64,000 nucleotides of DNA, from the NCBI RefSeq assembly GCF_011043545.1, contig NZ_JAAKGP010000004.1:62001-126000 (forward strand). Direction: 5' to 3'. This document shows, piece after piece, positions 49,745 to 57,561 of the stretch (position 1 is the stretch's first letter; each line of letters begins with the position of its first letter). Source of the DNA: Rhodobacter sp. SGA-6-6 (GTDB lineage: Bacteria; Pseudomonadota; Alphaproteobacteria; Rhodobacterales; Rhodobacteraceae). The notes beneath the pieces are model-generated. The model ran no database searches. It saw only the letters and a list, made by a program, of their open reading frames with translations, and was not told the DNA's origin. A program made the translations under genes and the position numbers.

Positions 49745-51276
49745 CCGTTCATGATTCCCTGATGCCCCGCAAGGGCGATGCCAGGCTGCAACAGATCATC
49801 AAGCTGGCGATCTACGCCGTCGGCGGCCAGGGCGGCGGTGTGCTGATCGGCTGGATCGAGGATCTGGCCCGCGCGCAAGGCTATGCCGCGCAGGCAACCA
49901 GCGTCGCCGGCGTCAGCCAGCGCACCGGCGCGACGATCTATTATCTGGAAATGGCCCCCGCCAACGGCGGCGCGCCGGTGTTCAGCCTGATGCCCGCCGC
50001 GGGCGACGTGGACGTGATGATCGCCGCCGAATGGATGGAGGCCGGCCGCGCCATTATCCGCGGCTTCGTCACCCCCGACCGCACCACGCTGATCGCCTCC
50101 ACCCACCGCAACCTTGCGGTGTCGGAGAAGATGGTGCCCGGCGACGGGCTGGCGGATGCCGAGGCGGTGCGCGAGGTCGCCTTGCAGGCGGCAAAGCGGC
50201 TGATCGCGGCGGATTTCGAGGCGGTGGCGGTGCAATCCGGCTCCGTCATCTCCGCCACGCTCTTCGGCGCCTTGGCGGCGTCGAAGGCGCTGCCCTTCCC
50301 GCGCGAGGCGTTCGAGGATGCCATCCGGGCGGGCGGCAAGGGGGTGGAGCCCTCGCTCCGCGCCTTCGCCGCCGGCTACGAGGCGGCGGAAAAAGGCGAT
50401 GCGGCGCAGCCCAAGGCGGCAGAGACGCAGCCCGCCGCTGCCGTCACCGGCCCGGCGAAGCTCATGGCGGAATGGCAGGCGCTGACCGACCGGGCGAGCC
50501 GCCTGCCGGGCGAGGCCCCGGCGATGGCCGTGGCGGGCCTGCGCAAGGTGGTGGAGTTCCAGGACCTTGCCTATGGCGGCGAATATCTCGACCGGCTGGA
50601 GGCGCTGGCCGCCCGCGACCGCGCGCCCTTCGACCTGACCCGCGAGGGCGCCAAGTATATCGCCAATGCCATGGCCTATGACGACCCGATCCGGGTGGCC
50701 GACCTGAAGACCCGTGCCGCCCGCTTCGACCGCATCCGCAAGGAGATGGGCGCGGGCGAAAGGCTGATGCAGCTGACCGAGTTCATGCACCCCGGCGCCG
50801 CCGAAATCGCCGGGATGCTGCCGAGGAAGTGGGGCGAGCGGATCGAGGCCAGCGAGAAGTGGAAGGCGCGGCTGGATGCCCTGGTCAACAAGGGCCGCCG
50901 CATCCGCACCGATTCCCTGCGCGGCTATCTGATGCTCTACATCCTCGGCGGCATGAAGCGCCGCCGCCGTGGATCGTATCGCCACGCGCAGGAGATGGCG
51001 CATCTGGAGCGCTGGCTTTCCGCCGCGCTGTCACATCTGGACCGCGACTACGCGCTGGCGGTGGAGGTGATCCGCTGCCGCCGCCTGATCAAGGGCTATT
51101 CCGACACCCATGCCCGGGGCCTGTCGAAGTTCGACCGGGTGATGGAGGGGATCGCGCTTGTCGCGGGGCGCGAGGACGCCGCCGACTGGGCGCGGCGGCT
51201 GCGCGAGGCGGCGTTGCAGGACGAGAAGGGCAAGGCGCTGGACGGCGCGATGCAGACGATCCGCAGCTTCCTCTAG
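49741..51276 (+). CDS. iorB: Indolepyruvate oxidoreductase beta subunit with long C-terminal extension
   Basis: Beta (gamma-domain) partner of IorA, 511 residues, more than twice the archaeal IorB (about 200). Residues 17-210 are the POR gamma-type domain: IKLAIYAVGGQGGGVLIGWIEDL, then TSVAGVSQRTGATIYYLEM. The rest (about 270-511) is a helical, Arg/Lys-rich domain (DUF6537-like; GRRIRTDSLRGYLMLYILGGMKRRRRGS) whose role is unknown; in other bacteria it occurs fused to the whole enzyme. The ATG overlaps the iorA stop, so the two subunits are made together. A perfect hairpin terminates the operon. Confidence 0.88.
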   Translation: MTVHDSLMPRKGDARLQQIIKLAIYAVGGQGGGVLIGWIEDLARAQGYAAQATSVAGVSQRTGATIYYLEMAPANGGAPVFSLMPAAGDVDVMIAAEWMEAGRAIIRGFVTPDRTTLIASTHRNLAVSEKMVPGDGLADAEAVREVALQAAKRLIAADFEAVAVQSGSVISATLFGALAASKALPFPREAFEDAIRAGGKGVEPSLRAFAAGYEAAEKGDAAQPKAAETQPAAAVTGPAKLMAEWQALTDRASRLPGEAPAMAVAGLRKVVEFQDLAYGGEYLDRLEALAARDRAPFDLTREGAKYIANAMAYDDPIRVADLKTRAARFDRIRKEMGAGERLMQLTEFMHPGAAEIAGMLPRKWGERIEASEKWKARLDALVNKGRRIRTDSLRGYLMLYILGGMKRRRRGSYRHAQEMAHLERWLSAALSHLDRDYALAVEVIRCRRLIKGYSDTHARGLSKFDRVMEGIALVAGREDAADWARRLREAALQDEKGKALDGAMQTIRSFL

Positions 51277-51293
51277 GGCCGATGCTGCGCAGA

Positions 51294-51322
51294 AATTGCT
51301 GCGCTTTCGCTGCGCAGCAATT
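51294..51322. terminator. Hairpin between convergent iorB and flavin reductase genes
   Basis: AATTGCTGCGC (51294-51304) pairs perfectly with GCGCAGCAATT (51312-51322) around TTTCGCT. It lies 18 bases past iorB and 25 bases before the stop of the flavin reductase gene on the other strand, so it can serve both directions. Confidence 0.7.
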
Positions 51323-51346
51323 CCATGTTTCCAATGGGTTGAAAGA

Positions 51347-51853
51347 TCAGGCCGGCAGGCCGCGATAGGCGCCGTTCCAGTAGATCAGCGCGCCCTGCCC
51401 GGGTGTGGTGCGGATCGCCTGCACCCGGCCGATCAGGATGGAATGGGTGGCGCGCTGGATCATCTCTTCCACCGTGCAGTCGAAGGCCGTGGGCGCGCCC
51501 TTCAACAGCCGCGCCCCGGTGACCGCCGTCTCCCACTCCGCCCCCTCGTAGCGCGCCGCCGCCTTCGCCCCGCCGAAGCCGGAGAAGCGCTCCGCCACCG
51601 CCTGATGCCCGGCCCCCAGCGAGGACCAGCCGAAGCGGCCGTATTTCTCCAGCAGCGGATGGCTGGAGGAGTTGCGGTTGACGCAGGCCAGCAGCAGCGG
51701 CGGCTCGGCCGAGAGCGAGATCGCCGAGGTGACGACAAGGCCCGAGGCCTCCTCGCCATCCCCCACCGTGATCACGCTGCAGGTGCCGACGAAGGCGCGC
51801 AGGGCGTCGCGGAATTCCTTGGCGGGAATGTCGGCGGGGGAGGGATCGGTCAT
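51347..51853 (-). CDS. Flavin reductase-domain protein (RutF/HpaC-like)
   Basis: Supplies reduced FMN/FAD to a partner monooxygenase using NAD(P)H. The 168-residue protein is a single split-barrel flavin-reductase domain: EFRDALRAFVGTCSVITVGDGEEASGLVVTSAISLSAEPP holds the flavin-binding T-S-A-x-S-x-S-x-x-P-P pattern, ACVNRNSSSHPLL and HSILIGRVQAIRTT follow. It lies 11 bases after the RutA-like oxygenase gene on the same strand, so the two form a two-component system. A second, distinct reductase of the same family is at 57562. Confidence 0.88.
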   Translation of the reverse strand: MTDPSPADIPAKEFRDALRAFVGTCSVITVGDGEEASGLVVTSAISLSAEPPLLLACVNRNSSSHPLLEKYGRFGWSSLGAGHQAVAERFSGFGGAKAAARYEGAEWETAVTGARLLKGAPTAFDCTVEEMIQRATHSILIGRVQAIRTTPGQGALIYWNGAYRGLPA

Positions 51854-51864
51854 GGCTTGCCCTT

Positions 51865-52956
51865 TCAGCGGATGCCGGCCTTGGCCAGGCGCGGCAGGAC
51901 CTCATCGGCGAAATACGGGAATTCCTTCACGTAATCCACGAAGGAAAGCGTCGTCCCGGCAAATCCCGCCTCGTGCAGCGAGATGATCCCCGCCGCCACC
52001 TGGTCCGGCGTGCCGATCAGCGGGAAGCCGCCATGGCCGAGCGCCATGCCGAAGCGGATCTGCTTCAAGAGGTCGTGCGGGAAGGACAGCGCATGGGCCA
52101 GCTGCAGCCGGATCAGGTTGTCGGTCGCCTCCCAGTCGGCATTCTCGTCGACGATGTAATGCACATAGTCGCGCGCCTCCTGCTCGGTCGGGCGGCAGAC
52201 GACATGGGAGAAGGTCAGCACGCCCACCTGCTTGCCCTTGGCCGAAGCCTGCGCCTTCAGCGCCGCGATCTCCTCCTTCGACCGGCCAAGGTCGATGGCC
52301 GGGGTGAACAGGAAATTGGCGTTGTCGGTGGCGAATTCGCGGCCCTGCGGGGACCCGGCCGCGTTCAGGATCGGGACCGCGCCGCGGACCGGGGCCGGGT
52401 CGCCCTTCAAGCCCTTGATGTTCTTGAAATAGGTCTCGTCCCAGTCGAAATGCTTGTCCGAGGACCAGATCTTGCGGATCAGGTCGATCCATTCCTGCGC
52501 ATAGCCGTAGCGGGTCTCGTGGTCGTCGGGCAGCGAAAGCCCGAGCGCCTCGTATTCCGGCTTGTTCCAGCCGGCGACGATGTTCAGCCCGGCGCGGCCA
52601 TGGCCGATCTGGTCCAGCGTGGCGACCTGCTTGGCCACCACCACCGGATGGTTCGCCGTGGTGTGGATGGTGGCGAAGACCGTCAGCTTCTCGGTCGAGG
52701 CCAGCAGACCCGCCGCCCAGGTCATCGTCTCCAGCACGCCGCCGTGGAAATCGGTCGGCCCGCCGTAACCGATCCAGCGCGCGATCGGCAGCATGAAGTC
52801 GATGCCGGCGGCATCCAGCATCTTCGCCAGCTTCAGGTTGTTGTCCCAGCTGTTCACCCAGCGCTCCGGCGCCTGCGTGGGCGTCATGCCCGAGGAGCAG
52901 TTGGTCGAGAAGGTGCCCAGCTTGAAGCCGCCGGACAGCATCCGGTTCTGTATCAT
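51865..52956 (-). CDS. LLM-class flavin-dependent monooxygenase (RutA-like)
   Basis: A 363-residue bacterial-luciferase-fold monooxygenase using reduced flavin. LGTFSTNCSSGMTPTQAPERW opens the protein; GIDFMLPIARWIGYGGPTDFHGG, ATIHTTANHPVVVAKQVATLDQI and GRAGLNIVAGWNKPEYEALG match the RutA/DszA-type group. RutA cleaves the uracil ring and DszA oxidises a sulfone, so members attack C-N or C-S bonds. No other rut genes are near, so pyrimidine breakdown is unlikely. With its reductase it may open an N- or S-heterocycle. It is divergent from a MarR-like gene across a 29-bp palindrome. Confidence 0.85.
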   Translation of the reverse strand: MIQNRMLSGGFKLGTFSTNCSSGMTPTQAPERWVNSWDNNLKLAKMLDAAGIDFMLPIARWIGYGGPTDFHGGVLETMTWAAGLLASTEKLTVFATIHTTANHPVVVAKQVATLDQIGHGRAGLNIVAGWNKPEYEALGLSLPDDHETRYGYAQEWIDLIRKIWSSDKHFDWDETYFKNIKGLKGDPAPVRGAVPILNAAGSPQGREFATDNANFLFTPAIDLGRSKEEIAALKAQASAKGKQVGVLTFSHVVCRPTEQEARDYVHYIVDENADWEATDNLIRLQLAHALSFPHDLLKQIRFGMALGHGGFPLIGTPDQVAAGIISLHEAGFAGTTLSFVDYVKEFPYFADEVLPRLAKAGIR

Positions 52957-52985
52957 GGTGTCGTCCCTGTTGCAGTTTTGATGGT

Positions 52986-53014
52986 ATTTTATGTTTGAAA
53001 TTCTATCTTAAAAT
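52986..53014. promoter_or_regulatory. 29-bp palindromic operator candidate
   Basis: Centred on base 53000, ATTTTA (52986-52991) mirrors TAAAAT (53009-53014), and GAAATTC lies at the centre. Of 14 symmetric pairs, 11 match. It sits 30 bases before the RutA-like start and 57 bases before the MarR-like start, and is the most AT-rich spot for kilobases. This is the expected place and shape for a dimeric winged-helix repressor. Confidence 0.6.
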
Positions 53015-53070
53015 CCCGTTGCGTCAACGGATTTGCAGCGGCAGTCTGCAAGGCCCGGAAAGGAAACGGC

Positions 53071-53640
53071 ATGGCAGGGAAAGCACCGGAAGATCAAAGG
53101 GATGCGATAGACGCACCTTTGGACTATCGCTGGCATCTGGCGCAAAGCCCCGACGAGGTGGACACCACAGAGCTGGAATTCGCCCTGATGCGGGCCTTCG
53201 AGGGATTCGGCCGCTGGCAGTCGGAATGCCTGGCCTCGGTCTGCGACCTGGCGGCGACGGGGCCGGAAAACGCCATGCTGCACATCATCCGCATGAACGA
53301 CCGGCCGAAGACCATCAAGGACCTGGCCCGGCTGACCAACCGCGACGACGTGCCGAACATCCAGTATTCCCTGCGCAAGCTGATCGGCGCCGGACTGGTG
53401 ATCCGCAAGGGCTCGGGCCGCTCCGGCGTGACCTATGAGGTGACGGAAGAAGGCCGCCGGGTGACCGAGGATTACGGCGCCCTGCGCCGCCGCCTGCTGA
53501 TCGCCGCGGTGGAACAAGTGCCGGGCTTCGCCGGGCGGCTGAAGGAGGCGCGGCAGGTGCTGAACCTGCTGTCCGGCATCTACGAAGAGGTCGCCCGCGT
53601 CGCCGCCACCCACCGCCGGGGGGCGCCGCCATCCCGCTGA
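53071..53640 (+). CDS. MarR-like winged-helix regulator
   Basis: A 189-residue DNA-binding protein. After a hydrophilic 40-residue leader, ELEFALMRAFEGFGRWQSECLASV is the dimerisation helix. KTIKDLARLTNRDDVPNIQYSLRKLIGAGLVIRKGSGRSGVTYEVTEEG is a winged helix with recognition helix and wing. The wing lacks the D-x-R motif of classical MarR and belongs to the predicted MarR-like HTH_27 group. It is divergent from the RutA-like/flavin-reductase pair and most likely represses it through the 29-bp palindrome. Its stop overlaps the LysR gene, so both regulators are co-made. Confidence 0.82.
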   Translation: MAGKAPEDQRDAIDAPLDYRWHLAQSPDEVDTTELEFALMRAFEGFGRWQSECLASVCDLAATGPENAMLHIIRMNDRPKTIKDLARLTNRDDVPNIQYSLRKLIGAGLVIRKGSGRSGVTYEVTEEGRRVTEDYGALRRRLLIAAVEQVPGFAGRLKEARQVLNLLSGIYEEVARVAATHRRGAPPSR

Positions 53641-54530
53641 CCCTGCCCCCGCTGAACGCCCTGCGCGCCTTCGAGGCGGCCGCCCGCGGAGGCGGCTATG
53701 TCGCGGCGGCGGCCGAGCTGGGGATTTCCCCGGCGGCGGTCAGCCAGCAGGTCCGGCGGCTGGAGGACTTCCTCGGCAAGAAGGTCTTCACCCGGCTGAA
53801 CAACCGCGTGGTGCTGACCGATGCCGGGCAGGCGCTGTATGAAGGCGTCGGCGCCGCCCTGCAGATGATCTCGGACACCACCGAGCAGCAGGTGCTGCGG
53901 CGGGCGCGGGCGCGGCTGGTCGTCAGCTGCATCGGCTCGCTGGCCGAGCGCTGGCTGCTGCCCCGGCTGGCGGGCTATGCCCGCGCCCATCCCGGCTTCC
54001 GCTTCGAGCTGCGGGTAGAGGCCGATCCGGTGGATTTCGCCCGCCACGACATCGACCTGCGGCTGGCCTACGACCCCGGGCAATACCCCGACCATGCCCG
54101 GGCGGTGCTGGCGCAGGACCGGGTGCTGCCCTTGTGCAGCCCGGACTGGCTGGCCCGAAATCCCGCCGCGCAGGGCATGGCCCAGGTGGCGGCCGAGGAC
54201 CTGCTGCACACCAGCTGGGGCCCGGATTTCGGCAGCCTGCCCGGCTGGCCCGCCTGGTTCGCCAAGGCCGGCCCGCCCCCGCCGCCGCCGGCGCAGGGCT
54301 TCCAGGGCGGCAGTTCGGCGCTGGTGCTGGACATGGCGCGCGAGGGGCTGGGGGTGGCGCTTGGTCAGGCGCTGCTGGCGCAGGACGATCTGGCGGCCGG
54401 GCGGCTGGTGGCGCTGTCCGATGTCGCCCTGCCGCTCGGCCATGCCTACGGGCTGGTCTGGCCCCAGGCTCGTGCCCGCAAGCGGCATCTGGCCGGGCTG
54501 GTGGAAGCGCTGCAAGCCAGTGCTGGCTAA
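53637..54530 (+). CDS. LysR-family regulator (GcvA-like) without an ATG/GTG/TTG start
   Basis: A LysR protein of about 297 residues. PPLNALRAFEAAARGGGYVAAAAELGISPAAVSQQVRRLEDFLG is the full HTH of the GcvA subgroup, and LVVSCIGSLAERWLLPRLAGYA starts the effector domain. No ATG, GTG or TTG lies in frame before it over at least 120 bases; the first is a GTG at 53808 that would cut the HTH. The likely start is CTG 53637, overlapping the MarR-like stop (CTGA), or ATC 53631. Translation would depend on coupling. A sequencing error is the other explanation. Confidence 0.75.
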   Translation: MTLPPLNALRAFEAAARGGGYVAAAAELGISPAAVSQQVRRLEDFLGKKVFTRLNNRVVLTDAGQALYEGVGAALQMISDTTEQQVLRRARARLVVSCIGSLAERWLLPRLAGYARAHPGFRFELRVEADPVDFARHDIDLRLAYDPGQYPDHARAVLAQDRVLPLCSPDWLARNPAAQGMAQVAAEDLLHTSWGPDFGSLPGWPAWFAKAGPPPPPPAQGFQGGSSALVLDMAREGLGVALGQALLAQDDLAAGRLVALSDVALPLGHAYGLVWPQARARKRHLAGLVEALQASAG

Positions 54531-54618
54531 GCCATACTGAGTCAGGGAAAGATTTGCCCCGCTTGCACCTTTGCCACCGGAGCGCAACCATGGCCGCAAC
54601 CAAACCATGGAGCGCGCC

Positions 54619-55410
54619 ATGAAACAGATCGTCGACCTCGGCCTCTACCCGCTGGACCGCCCGGACAGCCCCGACTACGCCGCCCTCGTCGCCCGCTGCC
54701 GCGAGAGGCTGGCGGCCGAAGGCATGTTCGAGCTGCCCGGCTTCCTGCGCCCCGAGGCCACCCGCAAGGCCGCCGAGATGGCCGCCCCGGCGATGGCGAC
54801 CGCAAGCCACCGCCACGCCCGCAGCCACAACGTCTATTTCCGCGACACGGTGGAGGGGCTGACCGACGACCATCCCGCCATGACCAAGGTGGAGACGGTG
54901 AACCACACCCTCTGCGCCGACCAGCTGGTGGGCAACCCGGTGATCGCGCTGTATGAATGGCAGCCCTTCGCCGATTTCCTCGCCGCCACCATGGGCAAGC
55001 CCGCGCTCTACCGGATGGACGATCCGATGGCCCGGGTGAACATCCAGGCCAGCCGGGCGGGCGAGGCGTTGAACTGGCACTTCGACCGATCGGAATTCAC
55101 CACCACCATCCTGTTGCAGGCGCCCGAGGCCGGGGGAGAGCTGGAATACCGCAAGGACCTGCGCACCGCCGAGGACCCGAACTACGCCGGCGTCGCCGCC
55201 GCGCTGCGCGGCGAGGACCCGCTTCTGCGCAAGGTCAGGCTGAAGGAAGGCGCGCTGAACGTCTTCCGCGGCGTCGATACCCTGCATCGGGTGGTGCAGG
55301 TGCAGGGCAAGGTGGAGCGGCTGGTGACGATCTTCTCCTTCTACGACCGGCCCGGGGTGACGATGACGGCCAAGGAACAGATCGGCTTCTACGGCCGCAG
55401 CGCCGCCTGA
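54619..55410 (+). CDS. 2-oxoglutarate/Fe(II)-dependent oxygenase
   Basis: A 263-residue double-stranded beta-helix hydroxylase. The facial triad is His154, Asp156 in LNWHFDRSEFTTTILLQ and His223 in DTLHRV; Arg234 in KVERL would bind 2-oxoglutarate. GGELEYRKDLR and NVFRGVD support a family related to halogenase/hydroxylase BesD-HalD-like and ArpA-like enzymes; the Asp at the second position indicates hydroxylation, not halogenation (which needs Gly/Ala). The start at 54619 follows GGAG by six bases; an ATG at 54607 is possible. It is downstream of the LysR gene and may be its target. Substrate unknown. Confidence 0.82.
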   Translation: MKQIVDLGLYPLDRPDSPDYAALVARCRERLAAEGMFELPGFLRPEATRKAAEMAAPAMATASHRHARSHNVYFRDTVEGLTDDHPAMTKVETVNHTLCADQLVGNPVIALYEWQPFADFLAATMGKPALYRMDDPMARVNIQASRAGEALNWHFDRSEFTTTILLQAPEAGGELEYRKDLRTAEDPNYAGVAAALRGEDPLLRKVRLKEGALNVFRGVDTLHRVVQVQGKVERLVTIFSFYDRPGVTMTAKEQIGFYGRSAA

Positions 55411-55482
55411 AGGGGCGGCATGGACGGGCGGCGGCGCAGCGGCTAGGGTCCGGGCGAAGACCCCAGCGGAACGCCGCCCCCG

Positions 55483-56514
55483 ATGAAGATCCTCTCCGCC
55501 ACCTGCCAGAAGAACGAGGGCCCGTTCCTGCTGGAATGGATCGCCTATCACCGGCTGATCGGCGTGACCGACTTCGTGGTCTTCTCCAACGATTGCGAGG
55601 ACGGGTCGGACGCGATGCTGGCCCGGTTGCAGGACCATGGCCTGCTGCGCCACATCCCGCATCAGGCCCGGCCCGAAAAAAGCGTGCAATGGCAGGCGTT
55701 GCAGCGGCTGGCTAAGGAGCGGATGACCGAGGCCGCCGACTGGGTGCTGTTCAGCGACATGGACGAATTCCCCATGGTCCATGCCGGCGCGCACCGCCTG
55801 CCCGACGCCATCGCCGCCATGCCGTCCGGCACCGCCGCCATCGCCCTGCCCTGGCGGCTGTTCGGCGCCAATGGCATCGTCGGTTTCGCCGACCAGCCGG
55901 TGACGGCGCAGTTCCTGCGCTCCGCCCCGCCCGCGCTGTATCACCCCATCGCCGGGCGGCATTTCAAGACGCTCTACCGCCCCGAAGCCTTCCAGAAGCC
56001 CGGCGTCCACCGGCCGAAACGCAGGCCCTCGGCCCCGCCGCCGCTCTGGGCCGACGGCGCCGGCCAGCCGCTGCCGGAGAGCTTCGCCGCCAAGGACGAG
56101 ACGATCTCGCTGCCCGGCCTGACTCCGGGGCGGACGGTGGTGGAGCTGAACCATTACTCCCTGCGCTCGGCGGAAAGTTTCCTGGTCAAGACCGCCCGCG
56201 GGCTGGCGAACCGGCAGGGCAAGGCGCTGGACCTGGCCTATTGGGTGGAGCGCAACTTCAACACCCAGGAGAACCGCGCCATCCTGGTCTGGCAGGAGGC
56301 GCTGGCGCGGGAAACCGCCGCCCTGCGCACCCTGCCGGGGATCGAGGCGCTGCATCTTGCCGCCTGCGACTGGCACCGCAGGCGCGCCGCGCAGGCGATG
56401 CGCACGCCCGAGGGCTATCGCCTGCTTTGCCATTGCCTGCACGCCGCCGGCTCCGCAGCGCTTCCCCGCGACCTGGCGCTGCGGCTCTACGGCCTCTTCG
56501 CCGACCTCGGCTGA
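55483..56514 (+). CDS. Glycosyltransferase family 2-like protein (Glyco_tranf_2_4)
   Basis: A 343-residue protein of the PF13704 group, common near exopolysaccharide and single surface-glycan genes in Rhodobacterales. MKILSATCQKNEGPFLLEWIAYHRLIGVTDFVVFSNDCEDGSD is the nucleotide-binding start, and SDMDEFPMV near 95 carries the D-x-D metal motif. No transmembrane segment is seen. The C-terminal third is helical, rich in Arg and Ala. No other glycan genes adjoin it, so acceptor and sugar are unknown. It lies 72 bases after the oxygenase gene and 18 bases before the YghZ-type gene, probably one operon with the latter. Confidence 0.8.
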   Translation: MKILSATCQKNEGPFLLEWIAYHRLIGVTDFVVFSNDCEDGSDAMLARLQDHGLLRHIPHQARPEKSVQWQALQRLAKERMTEAADWVLFSDMDEFPMVHAGAHRLPDAIAAMPSGTAAIALPWRLFGANGIVGFADQPVTAQFLRSAPPALYHPIAGRHFKTLYRPEAFQKPGVHRPKRRPSAPPPLWADGAGQPLPESFAAKDETISLPGLTPGRTVVELNHYSLRSAESFLVKTARGLANRQGKALDLAYWVERNFNTQENRAILVWQEALARETAALRTLPGIEALHLAACDWHRRRAAQAMRTPEGYRLLCHCLHAAGSAALPRDLALRLYGLFADLG

Positions 56515-56532
56515 CCCGGAAGGAGACCCCCA

Positions 56533-57558
56533 ATGTATCTCGCCGCCCCCGACCGCTACGATGGCATCACCTACCGCCCCTGCGGCCGCCACGGGCTGAA
56601 ACTGCCGCCGGTCTCGCTCGGCCTCTGGCAGAACTTCGGCGGCACGGATGTGTTCGAGACCTTCCGCGCCGTCCTCCGCCGCGCCTTCGACCGCGGCGTC
56701 ACCCATTTCGACCTGGCCAACAACTACGGCCCGCCCTACGGCTCGGCCGAAGAGAATTTCGGCATTATCCTTGAAAAGGATTTTCAAAGCCACCGCGACG
56801 AGCTGGTGATCTCCACCAAGGCCGGCTGGGACATGTGGCCCGGCCCCTACGGGCAGGGCGGGTCGCGCAAGCACCTGCTGGCCTCGCTGGACCAGAGCCT
56901 GCGGCGGATGAAGCTGGACTATGTGGACATCTTCTACTCCCACCGCCCCACGCCCGACGTGCCGCTGGAGGAAACCATGTCTGCGCTGGTGCAGATGGTG
57001 CGGCAGGGCAAGGCGCTCTATGTAGGCATCTCCTCCTACGGGCCGGAACGCACGCGCGAGGCGCATCGCCTCCTGGCTGCCGAGGGGGTGCCGCTCCTGA
57101 TCCACCAGCCCTCCTATTCCATGCTGAACCGCTGGGTGGAGGACGGGCTGCTGGACACGCTCGGCGACCTCGGCACCGGCTGCATCGCCTTCTCGCCGCT
57201 GGCGCAGGGGCTGCTGACCGGGAAATACCTGAAAGGCGTGCCCGATGCCGCCCGGGCGGCAAGGGGCGGCTCCTTCGACCCGCGGCTTCTGACCGAAGAG
57301 AACCTCGCCCGCGTCCGCGCCCTGAACGACCTGGCGCAGCAGCGCGGCCAGAGCCTCGCCCAGATGGCCATCGCCTGGGTCCTGCGCGATCCCCGCGTCA
57401 CCTCGGCGCTGATCGGCGCGCGCACGGTGGAGCAGCTGGACGACTCGCTCGACGCGGTGAAGACCCCCGGCTTCACCACCGAGGAACTGGCCGCCATCGA
57501 CCGCCACGCCACCGAGGGCGGGGTGGACCTGTGGCGGGCGATGATCGGCTTTTCCTGA
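56533..57558 (+). CDS. yghZ: L-glyceraldehyde 3-phosphate reductase-type aldo/keto reductase
   Basis: A 341-residue NADPH-dependent reductase of the AKR14 (YghZ) group, which detoxifies L-glyceraldehyde 3-phosphate and methylglyoxal. The opening YDGITYRPCGRHGLKLPPVSLGLWQNFG is near-diagnostic. Catalytic residues are Asp in HFDLANNYGPPYGSAE (Asp60, Tyr65), Lys in STKAGWDMWPGPYG, and His in YSHRP; GGSRKHLLASLDQSLRRM also matches. GAAGGAG precedes the ATG. It is convergent with the flavin reductase gene, only three bases apart. Metabolic link to the neighbouring oxygenases is not evident. Confidence 0.92.
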   Translation: MYLAAPDRYDGITYRPCGRHGLKLPPVSLGLWQNFGGTDVFETFRAVLRRAFDRGVTHFDLANNYGPPYGSAEENFGIILEKDFQSHRDELVISTKAGWDMWPGPYGQGGSRKHLLASLDQSLRRMKLDYVDIFYSHRPTPDVPLEETMSALVQMVRQGKALYVGISSYGPERTREAHRLLAAEGVPLLIHQPSYSMLNRWVEDGLLDTLGDLGTGCIAFSPLAQGLLTGKYLKGVPDAARAARGGSFDPRLLTEENLARVRALNDLAQQRGQSLAQMAIAWVLRDPRVTSALIGARTVEQLDDSLDAVKTPGFTTEELAAIDRHATEGGVDLWRAMIGFS

Positions 57559-57561
57559 CCG

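Noticed and set aside
51347-52956. A pyrimidine-degrading rut operon
   Set aside because: Only RutA- and RutF-like genes occur; RutB, C, D, E and G are missing.
54583-54618. Earlier starts for the 2OG oxygenase (54571, 54607)
   Set aside because: They add a non-conserved Arg/Asn-rich leader, and the ribosome-site spacing fits 54619 better.
53923-57507. A very long open frame on the minus strand (1194 codons)
   Set aside because: It lies antisense to the LysR, oxygenase, glycosyltransferase and YghZ-type genes, which all have clear family motifs. The product is Arg/Gly/His-rich low-complexity sequence, typical of antisense frames in GC-rich DNA.
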